The translations under genes and the position numbers were made by a program. Below, in pieces: positions 21,401 to 35,600 of a stretch of 64,000 nt of DNA. The DNA comes from Vigna angularis (lineage: Eukaryota > Streptophyta > Magnoliopsida > Fabales > Fabaceae). Numbering within the stretch: position 1 is the first letter of the stretch; every line of letters starts with the position of its first letter. The stretch is from contig NC_068970.1 in assembly GCF_016808095.1 (NCBI RefSeq), forward strand, positions 52,416,130 through 52,480,129, given 5' to 3'. The notes under the pieces are model-generated. The model searched no databases and was not told the origin of the DNA. It saw only the letters and a program-made list of their open reading frames with translations.

Positions 21401-24400
21401 TTGAACGATTTATGAGGGTTCTTTCATCTGTTGTGCAGCAGGTGTGCCTTTTTTGTTTTAAATGAATCTTGTAGAATATAGCTTTATTTTTCAATTTTAG
21501 CTCTGTTGTTATCATGGTCTTTAAATTGTTATCAGCTATATATTTCCATGAGAGCTACAATAGTTATTCAAATTCCATATATCATAGTTTGTAAAAATGG
21601 ATCAGCTAATATGACCTGAAGCTAGTTAGCTCATTAGATCAGTCAAAAACTGGTGGCTAAAATCCAGTTCAGAAATCTGGATTTTGAAAAGGTGATGGTT
21701 TATTATTATTTTTATTCAAAACCTTTTTCTAAATAATCAAAGATTGAGTTTTACGTATGTATTTCTATTAAGTATTTACTATGAATTTTTTATGTTGTAG
21801 GACTTGTAATATGATCCTTAAAATTTTGCATAACTTAATCTGTGACAATTCTATATTTTAGTTCATCACTTAATATATTATATAAGAATAAAAATATATT
21901 TGAATTATTTCTTAATGAACTGTGGTTCAACCATTGAATTGTCTTTATCGGTTTCATAATTGGTCTAGTTTTAAAACATTGCTGCTTGTGGTTCTATTAT
22001 AAAAAATATATTGATTGACTTCTAATATTTAATTATTAGGATAAATTTGGTGGAAACTCAGGGAAAAAATGTTGCTTCCTTGTCAGAAGCAACATTTTTT
22101 ACGGAAAGGAGTGCATGTGTTTGAAGTGGTGAAAATCTATGTATTATGTTATCACATTTTTACTTTGATTATGATACCATTTCTTATACTGTGCTTTATG
22201 AGCATGTAATATTGTGGAGGATAGGATCCGATGATAAGCTTGTGATTGGATGTTTTGGGAATGATGGAACACTTATTTGGATTTCACATGTCTGCACAGA
22301 AAATAATGTTTGAAATATATCAACGAATGCGTTTTTATAAAAGCCTATTGTATCTATTATTTTGATATTATTTTTTTTCCTCTTTATGTTTTTTCAACCA
22401 GTACTCAAACTTCTTCAACTGGCTATTAAAGTGTATAAAATTACTCATGTCAGAACCAAGTGACCAGCTTCTACCGTATAACAGGTTCATTTAAACATTC
22501 CTTAATGTTATGAATTATTATAAAAGCTGATTTTTGTCTGAATTTATTTTTGGTTTTGGCAGTGAACTTGTTATTATATTCTTGAAGTTTCTATACGAGC
22601 AAGATCCTGTTAAACAATTGCTGGAAATATCTGAAATAGAATATGAAGTTGAAATTGATTTGTAAGTTGTTTTCTACTCCAATTTCTCTTATATTTTTCC
22701 GTTTATTATCAATTTGTGTGAGAATTAAACCGGCAGTTTTTTCTACACGTAAATAACCATAGTCCTTGTTTCTAAAACAACTGATTTCTGAAGAAGTTAT
22801 TTTCTACGTATAACTAGCCCATCTGTCCCTGACTATCAGTTCATATTGTTGCTGTCAACTGAAGAATCAGTTTTTTTTCCAAGGCTGACAGTTGGAATTT
22901 GGTTTTTCCACTCCACCATCTTTATCCACTGCAATAACAATTTCTTCATTTTTGTTTAGTGATTCATTGGATCACTTTTTTTTAAAACTTAAAATAAGTA
23001 TTTCTGATCTGAAATAATCATTTTTAAAAAAAAAATCACTTATTTAAGAATCCCATGGGTTTTGCTTCTCTAAAAAAGCTGAGAAATACATCTAAAATAA
23101 TCAGATTAGACAAACACATAAAAATAAATAGAAATCTGTTTATTATAGTTTTTTTAAATTAAACAAAAAAATTCACCCACATTTCCCTAAATTAATTGTT
23201 CTTTTGCCCATTGATGTTAGGGGTGAAAGTTTTCTCCAAGCTTAAAGCATAAACACTTCTTGTTTTTCCTTTCTATCAATTATTGGTATGTTAAATGGTG
23301 CAGGCCTTTATTGCTCTCTGCTGAATTTCAGTGTTCACCCTCTGTTCTTCTCCCTGAGAACATCACAGATGAAGTTCCTTTGTTTTGGCTATATTGATTC
23401 ATATTTGAGTTTGAAACTGGTCTGAAATTACACTATCGTTCCTCTTTGTTGTAATAATTGATCCTGCACGATCATGTGGACCACAGAACCCTTTGATGGT
23501 TTTGAAACACTGCTAAAAGATCCCATTTTTTCTTGCCTACTTTTTTTGGGACACAAGTGCATTTCTACCTCTTTACTCTGTGCAGCATATTAAACAGCCT
23601 AAATTCTTGTTTTTGGACTGAAAAGTTTGGGCCTGATGTATCAGGTCGCAACTCACCTTAAAAACACTCCAAATATTGTTGTAAAGGTAAATACTTATCT
23701 CGTGATGAAAGAAGTTCCAGTACTTTTGTAAACTCCTGTATTGATCCCTCGTGTTTCAACTTGGTTAACTCCATGCTTTATTTCTCTGAATAGATTAACC
23801 CAATGGATTGTATAATTCACTGATATTCTGTATTTCAAAATAAGTTTCTTCCTTTATGATCAACCAAATAAGGCCATCTCCATTGTTTCACCTTCTTGAT
23901 TGCAGTATGGTACTCCTTGATGTCCAAATTGACCTGTACTTGAGTCTCAGTTCTGTCTTCTAGTCCCAAGTAATACGTATCATGCATGCCTTTACTGAGA
24001 TGCCATGTAGGCAGTGTTACATAATCATTCAAAACAATGTACATTTTATATATGCTTAAATATTTCTTAGTCCCTGTAAAATAATTGAGTTTTAATTTTG
24101 GTTCCTGTAAATTTTTTCTTTATTTTTGGCTCCTCTATAATTGAAAATTAGGCTTTTGATTCCTAGTATTTTATGATACTAATCAACTACTTATGTGTTG
24201 GACAAAAGGTTAATGACCATTCCAAGTGACACATCATTATTGTAATATAATGTCGACTTGTGTCACCTAAAAAACTCTTAATCTTAAAACGAATATATAA
24301 GGGACAAAAAACAGTTATTGAAAATTTTCGGGGGATGAAAATCAAAGATAAACATTTTACATTGACTACTATCAAAATTTACACAGTTTATATAGACTAG

Positions 24401-27400
24401 AAAGAGTTATTTCAAATTTTATGGGGAGGAAAAATAGAAAAAAATTTATAGACCAAAATAAGTTGTTAACTTTACATAGACTAAAAAGATGTTTAAGCCT
24501 TATATATTAGTCTGTGTTCCTGAGATTAATCTCATTTTAATTTGATTTTTTCTTTTTCTTCAGGGAAACAATGCAAAGAGTTAGAGAATTGGTTCAATTT
24601 GGGGGATTTTCAGACATTGAGTATCTAAGGAGAACATTGGCTAAAGAATTTCAGTTGATGGAACTAAGGTTTTTCTTTTTGCCCTTTTATTCCGTCTAAT
24701 TAGACAATACCTTTTTTCTGTTTATCTTGACCTTCCATACACTCATGAACCAAATTGGTGATTATAGTGCTTAAATTGTTATGAATGAAATTGCAAAAAT
24801 ATTGAGAAATGTCATGAACAAAACTATCTGTTTTTCCTGTGTAAATTTTTTCTTATTCCATAGTGTAAAGAAATACTGAATTATTCATAGTTATATAACC
24901 TTGGGAGGTTAGCGTAGATGAACAATGAAGCATCATGAAGCATTATGACTCATACAATTTATTGCTCTACTGGTTTAGACCTGAGCTTGAATGCATACTA
25001 TCTTAAAATAGTTTCAACAAAAAGGGATCTCTTTTCAAAAATTGATTTACCTAAAAGCTTCCACTTATCGCTTGGACTCAGCAGAGAAGATAGTATCACT
25101 GTATTTTTAAATTGCAAACATATCTTTTTCAGATTGTTCTAGCCATATCACTGTATTTCTGTCAGATTTACATTGTGACGTCATTGTCTTTCAGCTTTAA
25201 AGAGGCTTTTCAAATGCCTTTTACCACAATATCAAGAAAGATACTCTGCGAGGATATACTACCATTGTTTCCTGTACCAACTTTGCCAAAATCATCATCC
25301 ATGAGAATTCCCACTTCAGTATCATATTATGAGGTACTTCTCGATGATTCCTATTAATCTAGTCAGTAAGAACTAGAGGCCTTTTTCTTCCTTATGTCTG
25401 TGGTCATTTGAATTTGATGTCGGTTGGTTTCTAATTCTATTATAGTGTTGTATTATTTTATTCACTTCGTGCTTTTTGATGTAGGATTCTTCTGGAGCTT
25501 CTGTGACACCTCAAACTGGTCAAAATCAGTTTATTGATTATGTATCTTTCCAAGTACCTGATGAGTGTTTCTCGGATATTATAAATTGCCTATGCATAGT
25601 TAGAGGATTCATGCATGATTCACACTGCCTAAAGAAGGGGTGCAGTACGTTGGAAGCGGTGCTGTTACATGTTCCTGTTGATTATCAATGTGTGGATCTG
25701 TCTTTGTATAAGGTAACGAGAAAGTTAGAAGTATTTCATCATACAGCTTTTATGGTCTCAATTTTATTGTTCACAAATCTCCACATTTATCCTTTCATTT
25801 TTTGATGTTTAAAACAGGATAGTCAAATTGTCTTGTTACTAAACAAAGTTACTAACACATCAGAAAGTGCTGGTGATGGTTGTATGGTGATTCTGCAAGC
25901 AAGTGATCTACCGTATATCTCTATATCAAGATCTGCTCATATAGATGTCTGGAGATTACCAGAACTTAAGGTAAGCTGTCCTAGTTGTCTTATGTCCCTT
26001 GTTTTCATTGTCTATGGTATACATTCGTGATTTATGTAACCAATACTCTTTTTTCTATTAACACTTATTGTTATCTTTGTTAGTTAAGGTCCCCTGTATC
26101 TTTGGTGCCAAGGCTTTTCACATTTTCTTTTTAATCATCCTGACTGAATATATCCCTAGAAAGCTTACCCTTGGTTTTGGGTCATTAATACTAAATAGAA
26201 TTTATGAAAATAAGAGGATCAGACAAAGTAAAACATCTCTAAATTCAAAGTGAAAGGGGATGTAAATATTTCATTTACGTATACTGCATATAACTCCTTA
26301 GTTGTATAGAAATTACAATTAACCAAGCCTAGGAGGCAATAGAGAAATTTAATCAATGATCAAGCGTGTGATGTCCAAAGAAATTTCCTCCTAAGGTACA
26401 AAAAATTCCCTTGTTCTGAATGTCTTTTCTTTATAGCTCTTTTACTCATCAAAAAGGCAAAAATGAAAACGAAAGAATAAAAGAAATTAAGGGTCTGGTT
26501 GATTAAAAAAAAATATTTTGTTTTCATTTTCTGTTTGTATAAATAATTATGAACATGTTACACGGAGAAGAGAAATTATTTAAGATAGTTAGAATATTTA
26601 TGAGTTAGTTAGTTGAGGTGTTAGTTAGATATAAACACGAAAGGAGAGGAGGAAGGGGCTGAATTTTGTAGACTGTTAGTTTTTTGTGAAGGGGAAGCGT
26701 TTGAAGGAGAGAGTGCTCTCCTATTTCTTGTTCTTTTCACTCTATTCAACAAAAACTTTTCGTCTCTCTTTTCAATTCTTGGTTCCTAACAGGCTAAGGC
26801 ATTGGATATTTGTATATCATTTGAATAAACATTCGACAATTTTGGATCAATGGACTGCTGTGAGATACTAGTTGGCAGTTTCCTTATTCCCAATCATCTC
26901 ACCTATCTTGATCAATATTCTGAGACTTCTTTCTTATAAGACGATCATAAACTCTTGATTATGGAACCTTGTCGTGACAGCGCCTGCCCGATTCAAATAG
27001 TTTTTCCATCAAGTTTTACTGATACTAGTGTAGGATTTCCATAAGAAAAAAAAGACACCAAACCCTTATTTTAGAATTCAGAACTGCTGGATTATGTGTT
27101 GTTACTAGCCATTGTAGACGTGAGATCAAGAAGATATCATATGGTGAAAACAAGAAAAACAGTCACAATATGCCCAAAAGCAAACGAGATATCATATGGT
27201 AAAAACAACCAAATGCAGCATCCAAACCAAGAGAGGAACAACGTACAAAGTAAGGCGGCAACCAAACAGTAGAATGCCACAGCCAACGAGATGACCAACA
27301 GTTAAACTGGGTCAGATTGGGACTATATAACACTGATGGAGAGAAATCTGAGGAAGATAAACTCGATGACGGGAACACCAAGGACTGATAACAAACATTG

Positions 27401-28556
27401 GCAGCGGCTGCAGTATTTGGATGACTAATTTTCGTTGAATTTTATCAAATCCACTTGTAATGGGCTGTATGAGATAAACACAGTCGTGGAACAAGTATTT
27501 GACTGAAAACCTGCTTAGAGCTGGCTCCTAGGCCTATCTTATAAACAGAAACGTTGTCAAGAGTTTTCCCATAATTTTGAAAAAAATAAATTATAAGATC
27601 TACAAGATATTAAACCCAATTACCCTAATTATATAATAAAAGGAAATCATTACTGTGAAATCAATCCAATTGTATCACAATTTCAGACTCTCTCGTAAAA
27701 TCTCAAATCTTATCATAATCTTAAAAATTACCATTATCTGTATTTATATTCTGTATAGATGTCTGCTTAAGGAAGGTATTTATAATTTTTATATTTCATT
27801 ATAGTCATATTTTTGTTATTATGTGTCTAGGATTCTGTTGCTTACTTGCATATTGAGGATGAGAAAGCTCGCACCATCCCACATTCTGTAGTTGCTCCCT
27901 TGGCAGTTAGTGGTGAGTACTGTCTCTATCTATCTCTATCTCTCTGCCGATGGTTAAAATGCATTAAATTTTGTAAATAAACCGATTCTACTTAACCGCA
28001 GAGTATCTACCCTAAATTTAATTTCATGCGGCGTATTTGATTTATGAATCACCATGTAGTGCGTGTTGATCTTTTGGTGCAATTATATCAGGGGTACATT
28101 ACAATAATCAAATTTAGGAAATTAACTAAATGTGTTTCAGTTCTGATACAAAAATTAATCATGTTCCTGGAGAATGTTTATTTGTAATCAGTCTTTCGTT
28201 AACATTTGACAATATTCAGAGGTACAAAAGTTAATACGATAAAATTGGTAATGAATATAGGTTGGATCTACATGTTATATTTAAGGATCACCCAAACGCT
28301 TCTTCAACATAAATGCCTTTTGAAAGCGAAACTTGTGATTTATATAATGATTATCGTTGCTAATGTTTTCCTCCCTTAAAGATATGTTTGATTTCTACCC
28401 TCTAATTGGTTATTGTGTTAATCTGGGTATAAACTGCACTGAACCCTTGTATCCTGGACAGCATCTAGAGGCGTGGCTTGTGTATTTGCTGCAAGAAAGC
28501 GTGCTCTGGTCTACATTTTGGAAGAAGATGAAGATGAGGTCTCGGATGCAGAATAA
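15486..28556 (+). CDS. APC4: Anaphase-promoting complex subunit 4
   Basis: Nineteen exons encode 776 residues: 15486-15554, 15653-15764, 16008-16099, 16906-16989, 17637-17876, 18649-18729, 19815-19966, 20107-20267, 20347-20447, 20524-20598, 21262-21441, 22402-22484, 22563-22661, 24564-24668, 25195-25333, 25485-25712, 25818-25970, 27831-27912, 28462-28556. All junctions are GT-AG and keep frame. The N-terminal part matches plant APC4 ([52 protein letters not shown]). It forms the WD40-like propeller. The helical APC4 domain lies around residues 270-450, and the tail is acidic ([12 protein letters not shown]). APC4 is a scaffold of the APC/C ubiquitin ligase that drives anaphase and mitotic exit. 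Length matches the Arabidopsis protein as recalled. Introns are large and hold repeats. Confidence 0.95.
19100..19432. mobile_element. Short inverted-repeat element in APC4 intron 6
   Basis: The left end (gtttatatatatttttggtc) matches the reverse complement of the right end (ttaaatatgtttttagtccc). Both belong to the widespread legume pattern 'ttaaatatgtttttggtcc'. It is about 330 bases long with no ORF. It is probably a small Mutator-type MITE. The flanking duplication is unclear in A-rich sequence. Confidence 0.5.
21460..22070 (+). repeat. APC4 intron 11 segment with a second copy at 11.4 kb
   Basis: It lies fully inside the intron between exons ending at 21,441 and starting at 22,402. It aligns with 11,397-11,951. 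The intron copy has an extra stretch of about 40 bases (tagctctgttgttatcatgg region) after tttatttttcaatt. Confidence 0.75.
24054..24498. mobile_element. Mutator-type MITE in APC4 intron 13
   Basis: This 445-base element starts GCTTAAATATTTCTTAGTCC. Its right end, reverse-complemented, reads GCTTAAACATCTTTTTAGTC, and the match continues for about 80 bases. It is flanked by tttatatat (24,045-24,053) and cttatatat (24,499-24,507), a 9-bp target duplication with one mismatch. It has no coding capacity. It lies in an intron and leaves the splice sites untouched. Confidence 0.72.
26590..26790 (+). repeat. Possible LTR fragment in APC4 intron 17
   Basis: Intron 17 (25,971-27,830) is unusually long. 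The segment ending ttcttggttcctaaca resembles the end of a copia LTR, and gtgttagttagatataaac lies upstream. There is no partner LTR and no coding remnant nearby, so this is weak. Confidence 0.3.
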
Positions 28557-30421
28557 TTCGCCAATTCATTTTTCCTTCGTAACCATTTTGTGCTTTTGTT
28601 TCGGCCAGGTTGTAATCATTTTCCATTTTCTTAATGGTCCGAATATTGTTGTAGAATGTCCATGTGTTATTAGCGTTCATTTTAAAAACACGAAATTAAT
28701 TAATTATTTTTTGTGATAAAAGTAAAGAGTTCAGCGCAAAAACTAGAATAAGAGGGAACAGAGTAAATAATCGACAGTACCGGTTCGTGAAAGGTAAGTA
28801 TTGCTCCATTTTCATCTGGGCAGTTTCTTCATGCGTCTTACCAAATTTCTTCCAATATTTTATCATTTCAGATTATTATTTTTTGGAATACACTAAATTA
28901 ATTCCGGAAACATTTTTCCAGAAGACATTTATAAACATTCATCCACTTTTATTCCGTATAGAGTATAAATTTTTTTGAAATTTAGTGTATTCCGAGAAAT
29001 GAAATCTAGAAGGATGAAGTGGATGGAGAAATTTGATAGAGTAATGGAAGAAATTAATTTTAATCTGTCATATTCGTAGATGAATTAAATGTTTGGCGAT
29101 GGAACAAAAATTAGACTTAAATATGACATATTTAAATGCAATAATTGACTGGCTTTCGTGAAGTAATGCTTTCAATTGTTAAATAGATTTAGCTACGCTT
29201 TTGCGTTATTTTCCTTGCCATTACATTGATAAATGTATCAAATATTTTCATGCGATATTTTGAGTTGATTTTTTTTTCTATCAAAACATGATATTTTCTT
29301 TTTTAGTTTGTAATTTTGTAAGTATTTGTCTTTTAATATTTATTGTCAAGACATTTAATCTTTACATTTACCTCTAGAGATGATGTGAGAAAATGTTTAC
29401 ACGTCATCCTGTTATGTTCATTAATAAGATTAGTGAAAACCATGTCCACGTTTACTTTATGATAATAAATACAAATTAATTCTTTTAACTATTATTAAAG
29501 TAAAAAATATTATTAAATTTATAAAATTACATTTTACAAAAAATAGTTATAATTAAAAAGTAGTTACAAAATCTGGAAAATAATTAATAAAATAAATTAA
29601 TTATTATGATAGTAAATGGATTAACTTTGTGAATGGTAGAATAAAATTTATTGACAATAGATTTGTAAAGTATTAGTCATCACAAGTGCAAAAATCATCA
29701 AAAATCATATATCAATACTTAGATTTAGATAATTGAGTCTAGAGTTGTTTTTGTGTGTGATTTGTTAAGTGATATTGTTTAATTTGATGTGTTTAGCACA
29801 TTTTGAAACTCTAATTAATAATGTGTAGCTTACTCTTTTGTGTACCCTTTTATGTGTTCATGTTTTAGGGTGAGCAAACTAGGAATTAAGTATTGGTCTA
29901 TCATAAAATGGTGTTGAAGCTGCAACTGTCTACATTTTATATTAGTACTTCGTTATTCGTTTTTTTTTTTAAATCCTATAGTTTTATCTTCTTATAGTTG
30001 TTATTGGGATTGTATATGAATTTATCTTGGTTACAGCAATGCCTTTTAACCAATGCCTTTTGGGATGACGGTAATGAAATAATTATATACTTTGTTTATC
30101 TGTTTACAGTTGGATGACAAAATATAGTGTTCTGATTTATTGTTTTGCACTATGAGGATGTTACAAGTTAACACAATGTAAAAAGAAGAAATTAAAACAA
30201 TGAAGTAGAAAAAGAAAAAAAAAGATTAGTAGAAAATACACTCCACCTACAGTATAAGGATAACTGTTCACATTTTATACGTAATTATTTATTCTGTAAA
30301 TACTTATCATGTTTGATTTTATATAATTGAAATATTTTTTCATAGCTTAACTTCAATCGTTAATAAATTTAATTTTTTATGTTTTATATAATAAAAAACT
30401 GCATAAAATAAGAATTATATA

Positions 30422-30477
<56 letters not shown>

Positions 30478-32673
30478 GATATGCAATAAAGATTATTTGA
30501 CGTACACAATTCTTTTAAAATCATCTTTGGCGATGTATTCTCCTTGACATGACTTTTCTGCAATTGTTTCATTTAATTTTTTTAATATATTTTGAAAAAT
30601 AATTTAAAGTATATATTTTAGCATTTGGTTTTTATATTTTTTTAATTATAACATTTAATAATGACTCAAATTAGCTCTTAAAATTTAAAAAATAATTACT
30701 AACATGCAGCTCTGCTCTCGCTAGTTTATGTACTTCAGATTAAATTATGATGTATGGAATCCTTCCCCAGATATTAGAATTTCGTTTGTGTTTCTGATCT
30801 CTTTCATTATTTGAAAAAAAAAAAGACAAACTATTTACTATTGGAAGGTGTTGTCTGGTTCAGAAAAGAAAATCGGGAATTTTGGGAGGAAGAATTTGGG
30901 AAGATTACTGTAAGGAAGGGATTCAGGTTTTTTTCGTGTTTAACTACACGACACGCGCCTCTTTTATGAAATTATTCTTCCTTCTGATATGAACTTCATC
31001 ACTGAAGATGGAATCAAATACTCTTGCAAATCGATTTCTCAGTTGAATCAGAAAAGGTTTTGATGCAGTTCGAAGCTTTAAAAGCTGAAAAAAAGGAGGG
31101 GGCAATGATTCTTACGTTGACCTTCATCTTTATCTAGAACTAGAGTATGCTGAGCAGAGGAAGCTAAGCATTGCCTTTTATAGATATTGCAGTAGATCAA
31201 TGTGGGAAGTGAGATCGAGGAGAATTGTTGAGATCAAGGTTTGTTACAAGTCTGATTGGAAACTTCAGCTTTTTAGTTACATGGAATATCTGTTTATCCT
31301 CTACCAAAAACATGAGGCAAGATATTGATTCTTGCAATAACTAAGTGCCACCATCAAGACTATTAAAAAACTTAAAATAACAAAAATAGTTTTAGAAAGC
31401 ATGTCTATTCATCATGTAAACCCTCCCCAGTAAATCATATCATCAGAACAAATATCAAAAATCAAATTGGAAATTTTATTATTAAATCCCTGTGCTTGCA
31501 ACTTTTGTTGCCAAAATAACTGAGACGAGTACTTTTCTATTGCTGAGAGATTTAGATCTGTTTATATGTCAATCCCCAGATATCTAATAAATAAACTCAT
31601 TGTCATTTCTTAAGAAAACCGAATGCGATCTTTTATCAAATTGCTCATAATTTTTCTAGAGACTTACTAATTCACGAGACATTTTGGTAGTCATCAAATT
31701 ACAAATTACAAAGGGGCATATTTTGTAATCACAATTTGTTTTCCTAAGATGATTTTTTTAATTAATTAATCATGTTTAAATACTATCTTTGGAATTTAAG
31801 ATAGGCTAAAAGTTTCAAATTAAAAATAAGTAAAATAAACAATATTTAAGTAAAAAAAATTCAAAAATTTATTATCTTTATGGTTTAGATTGAAAATAAT
31901 ATCTTAATCTTTTGTGTGAATTTGTTATGCCTAATGTTCAATCTGCCTGTGTCTCTCTTAAAGAACCCACACATATTACACTAATAAACTCAATGTATTA
32001 TCTCTGTTTATAATGATACTTCTTCACATGTATTACAAGCAGTCAAATCTAGCATCCTTTTCAATTCATATTTTGATAGAGTATCACGGACTACGTCACG
32101 TCAATATGCAAAGTTATACAGATGCCGAAACAACCATAAAGTACACAGGCAGCAAACAGAGGTATTCGAAGCACATTGCAGATGGAATTAATTATAATTA
32201 TAATGCCACAGAGCATTAACTTTCAGTTAGGTTGAACATATCTAGCTACTTACTTACATAATTGAATACAGCCCGGTAAATGTAGTAAAGATTGTAGCTT
32301 CTTGAAATTTCACTTGGAGCTTTGCCGGGTTTAAGCGGATTGCAGCAGACTCTTCAGTTTAAAAACAAGCAGACTCTCAAGCCTCTACAAATTGGGCGTA
32401 AGAATGCTCAAGTAAACATCACAAGGAAAGCAGTTAAAGAAGAGATGTTGCATAGTGATATTCTTCTACAGGCAGAGGTCTATGCGCAACAGTTATTATA
32501 TATATCAAGGCACATTGGAATCTTTGAGTTAAGTCTGCACCATATAGTTCAATCCAGATTTCATATCCTTTCTCATGCTGTGAAATTTTAGCATGAGAAC
32601 AATTCGGAATGTCAGCAAAGAAGCCATGAATGCTATAACTAGAAAAAACTATCGGTCGGTTCATTAAAGATCT
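28557..32673. other. Convergent intergenic region between APC4 and CBP60
   Basis: Both flanking genes end into this 4.1-kb space, so it contains two 3' untranslated regions. It is AT-rich with poly-A and poly-T runs. A patch at 30,880-31,260 has higher GC and short frames, but no domain was recognised. Frames at 32,322-32,664 overlap the presumed CBP60 3' untranslated region. Confidence 0.4.
30429..30470. repeat. (AT)n microsatellite
   Basis: About 42 bases of AT repeat between APC4 and CBP60. Confidence 0.9.
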
Positions 32674-35600
32674 CTATGGGTCGTCCAATTCAACAAGTTG
32701 TGCCCGTCTCTCAGCAGCTTGTTTCCGAATAAAAATCCCCCATCTTAATGCTGCCTTCAGCTTGAGCCAGCCTACAACAGCTTTGCCTGAGGAACGATTT
32801 GGTTCATCATCAAAATTGTAGCCCATGGGGTTTGCAGAAATGTATGTAGATGAACTAGGGTACCCATCATCATGGCCATTAAAGGTAGGATTTGGTTGGC
32901 CCCCCATGTTAAACATACGGAGTAGATGCTGCATATCTTCATTTTCTAGCATCTCGTGACTTCTAATACGAATTTCTTCCTCAGGGAAGTATTCTTCAAC
33001 TCCTCTATAAGTAGGATTTGAAATGCTGACAGGCTCAAAGCCATGTGTAGATGATTGTTCAGGACCAACAGTTAGTCCATTCTCATTTCTTGGAAGTTGG
33101 GCATGGTGTGGAACACTCATCAACTGGTTTTGTAGAGAAAATGCGTTATCATCAAACTGAATGGAAGAGTTAAGACTAGGATTCTGTGGTTGCAAGGAGA
33201 ATCTAGAAGTTGTAACATCATGATAACCTGCAGACATTCATGTGTGGTCAGTCAGCAACCAAAATAATCCCACGGGCTCACCAATTTTTTAGGCCAATTA
33301 TGAGCAAGACAATCTACAAAGATTGATTTGGAACGAGTGTAGCTTACATATGATACGATCAACAAATAATAAATATTATTAACATAAGTTTGGAATGACT
33401 TCGATACCATTTTACATAGTGCTAATTGATTTTATGACGAAAACTGACATAGTATCAAAGCTTGTAGCTCATAGTGGTAATTGTCTATTCTATTAGAATT
33501 GTCTGGTTTGGCAAACATCTATGGAGGGGAAAGGTGTTAGAAAGTCTGACATCGTTTGCCTCATTCTTGTCATGAGACTTTATATATGTGCTGAAAAACT
33601 TTATTTAATGTCATTTGGTTTTGAGAAGAAATCTGACGCTAGAATTTGCTATTATATATCAATTAGGTTATAACTTAAAGATGAAATAGTTCATACTGCT
33701 AATTATTTTTTATTATTTTTATATTTGTAGTTTAAAGTTTAGTTATTTCCTTTATTAGAATAAAAAAATATCAAATGCAATAACTAATCCAGTCCAAATC
33801 GTTTTTCACCGAATTAGCTTGGTTTTGAATTTAGAACTAAAATGATCGAATGATAAAGTAATAAAATTAATGGGATTAGATTTAATGAATTTTCTCTTAA
33901 AACCCGATTTAATCTCGCAGAAGATACACTCTTTCCATCTTGACGATATAAGTTGAGTTTTGAAGAGAAAAATATCATTAGTACTGGGTCTATGAACAAA
34001 GGGAAGAAAAAAATCGAGAAAATAATACAGAAAAAAAAAAAACTGTATGGAAAGATATAAAGAAAAAAAAAAGTAGCGGGATTGAGAAAATAATTTAAAC
34101 CAAAAATAACTGCAAAAAACCTTTTGCTTTTGTTGCTAATAATATTATTTTTGCTAGGAAATACGTACCTCCAACTGTTACTCCTGAATCCATTGAAGGC
34201 TGGCCAGCATGTCCTGGAAGTGGCAAAGCTGGGATGGACATCTGTTGAAGGGAGTTTGAATATTCATGGGAAGTCATTGGTGCCTGAGGATGAGCGGTGT
34301 CCAAAGTCTTATCCTCAATGTCATTTACCAGAGACTTCCCATCATACTCGATAACGTGCATCCAATTATCATATGCTTTCTTCACCAACGTGTCTACATA
34401 AACCTACGACAGATATTGTTGGCATTATCAGAAAACTTGTCATTTTCCATGCCCATCGTTTGGAAGAACTCTTAACATTTTTATAATCTCCAATTTTTTC
34501 TTTTATGGAAGCACAAATGCCCCACCTTATCTTTGTAACACTTGTAAGCCTAGTGCTAAGCCGATTTATTTTCATTTTCTTTATCAGCGATTTATTCCCA
34601 TAGTTCCAGGAACAACAATAATTATAGATACTATGAGTGTCTAAGTACAAAGTTAAAGACTAGAAAAATTTTCCAGAACACAATAAAGATTCCAAAAAAT
34701 AAAACAAAACTAAGCAAAAATATTGCAGCCAAGCAGAAGATTATATGCATAATAATTTGGTTAAATGCTTTCAGCATGAAGTATTGCTCGTGCCAATATC
34801 CAGATTGCAAGAAAAAACAACTTTCCTTATGTGGCATCAGAAATCAGGTTAACCATATTAAGGACGAAACTCAGCAGTTTGGTCTGAATTCAACATAAAA
34901 GGAAAATATTATGTAGTACTTACCTTTTGATTCTCAGAGAGAGAATCAGCTGAGTAAAATTGATCGTTGGCAATTAAGCCACTTAATTCATAAATATTGT
35001 TGAAAACAACACCCATATTTCTTGCATCTTCAGGATAGTACACATAATGTTTTCCACTGAGAACGCAAGTCTTGGCATGTTCAACAAGAATATCCCACAT
35101 CTTATTTGACATGCCGCTTCCAAGGATCTACATTAAGAAGGATAGTTAACCTATAAAATCCTTTGACAGTTAAATAATTTTATATGATCAATTCAAATGC
35201 AAAACCAAAGAAATTGAAAATTTGAACAATTGGCATTAAAATGATAAATGGACAAAAATCTGGATTCTTACATTCCGCAATCTCTGAGGGTCTCTGACCA
35301 CAAGTCTTAAGAAGTCTTCAACAGTATATACTCCAGCTTTATTTAGCCTTTTGTGAAATGACCCATCCTTGCCAATTTTCTCCAGTCTCCAGACCTCGTC
35401 ATTCAAGGCAGGAGGGTAGTGCTTCTTGTATACTATAATTCAATTAATGATTTGTTACAACCATTTTCCAGGAATTAAAAAACAAACATAAGTTATGAAC
35501 TTACATTCTCCGCGATGATCCTTAACGGTGAAAGGTTCTGATTTGGCTTCACGGATACGCATTCCCTCACAGCAACCCAAGGCAACTTTCAGGCCCAACC

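Noticed and set aside
30880..31260. Gene-like patch between APC4 and CBP60
   Set aside because: Several stops in every frame, no domain and no consistent splice sites.
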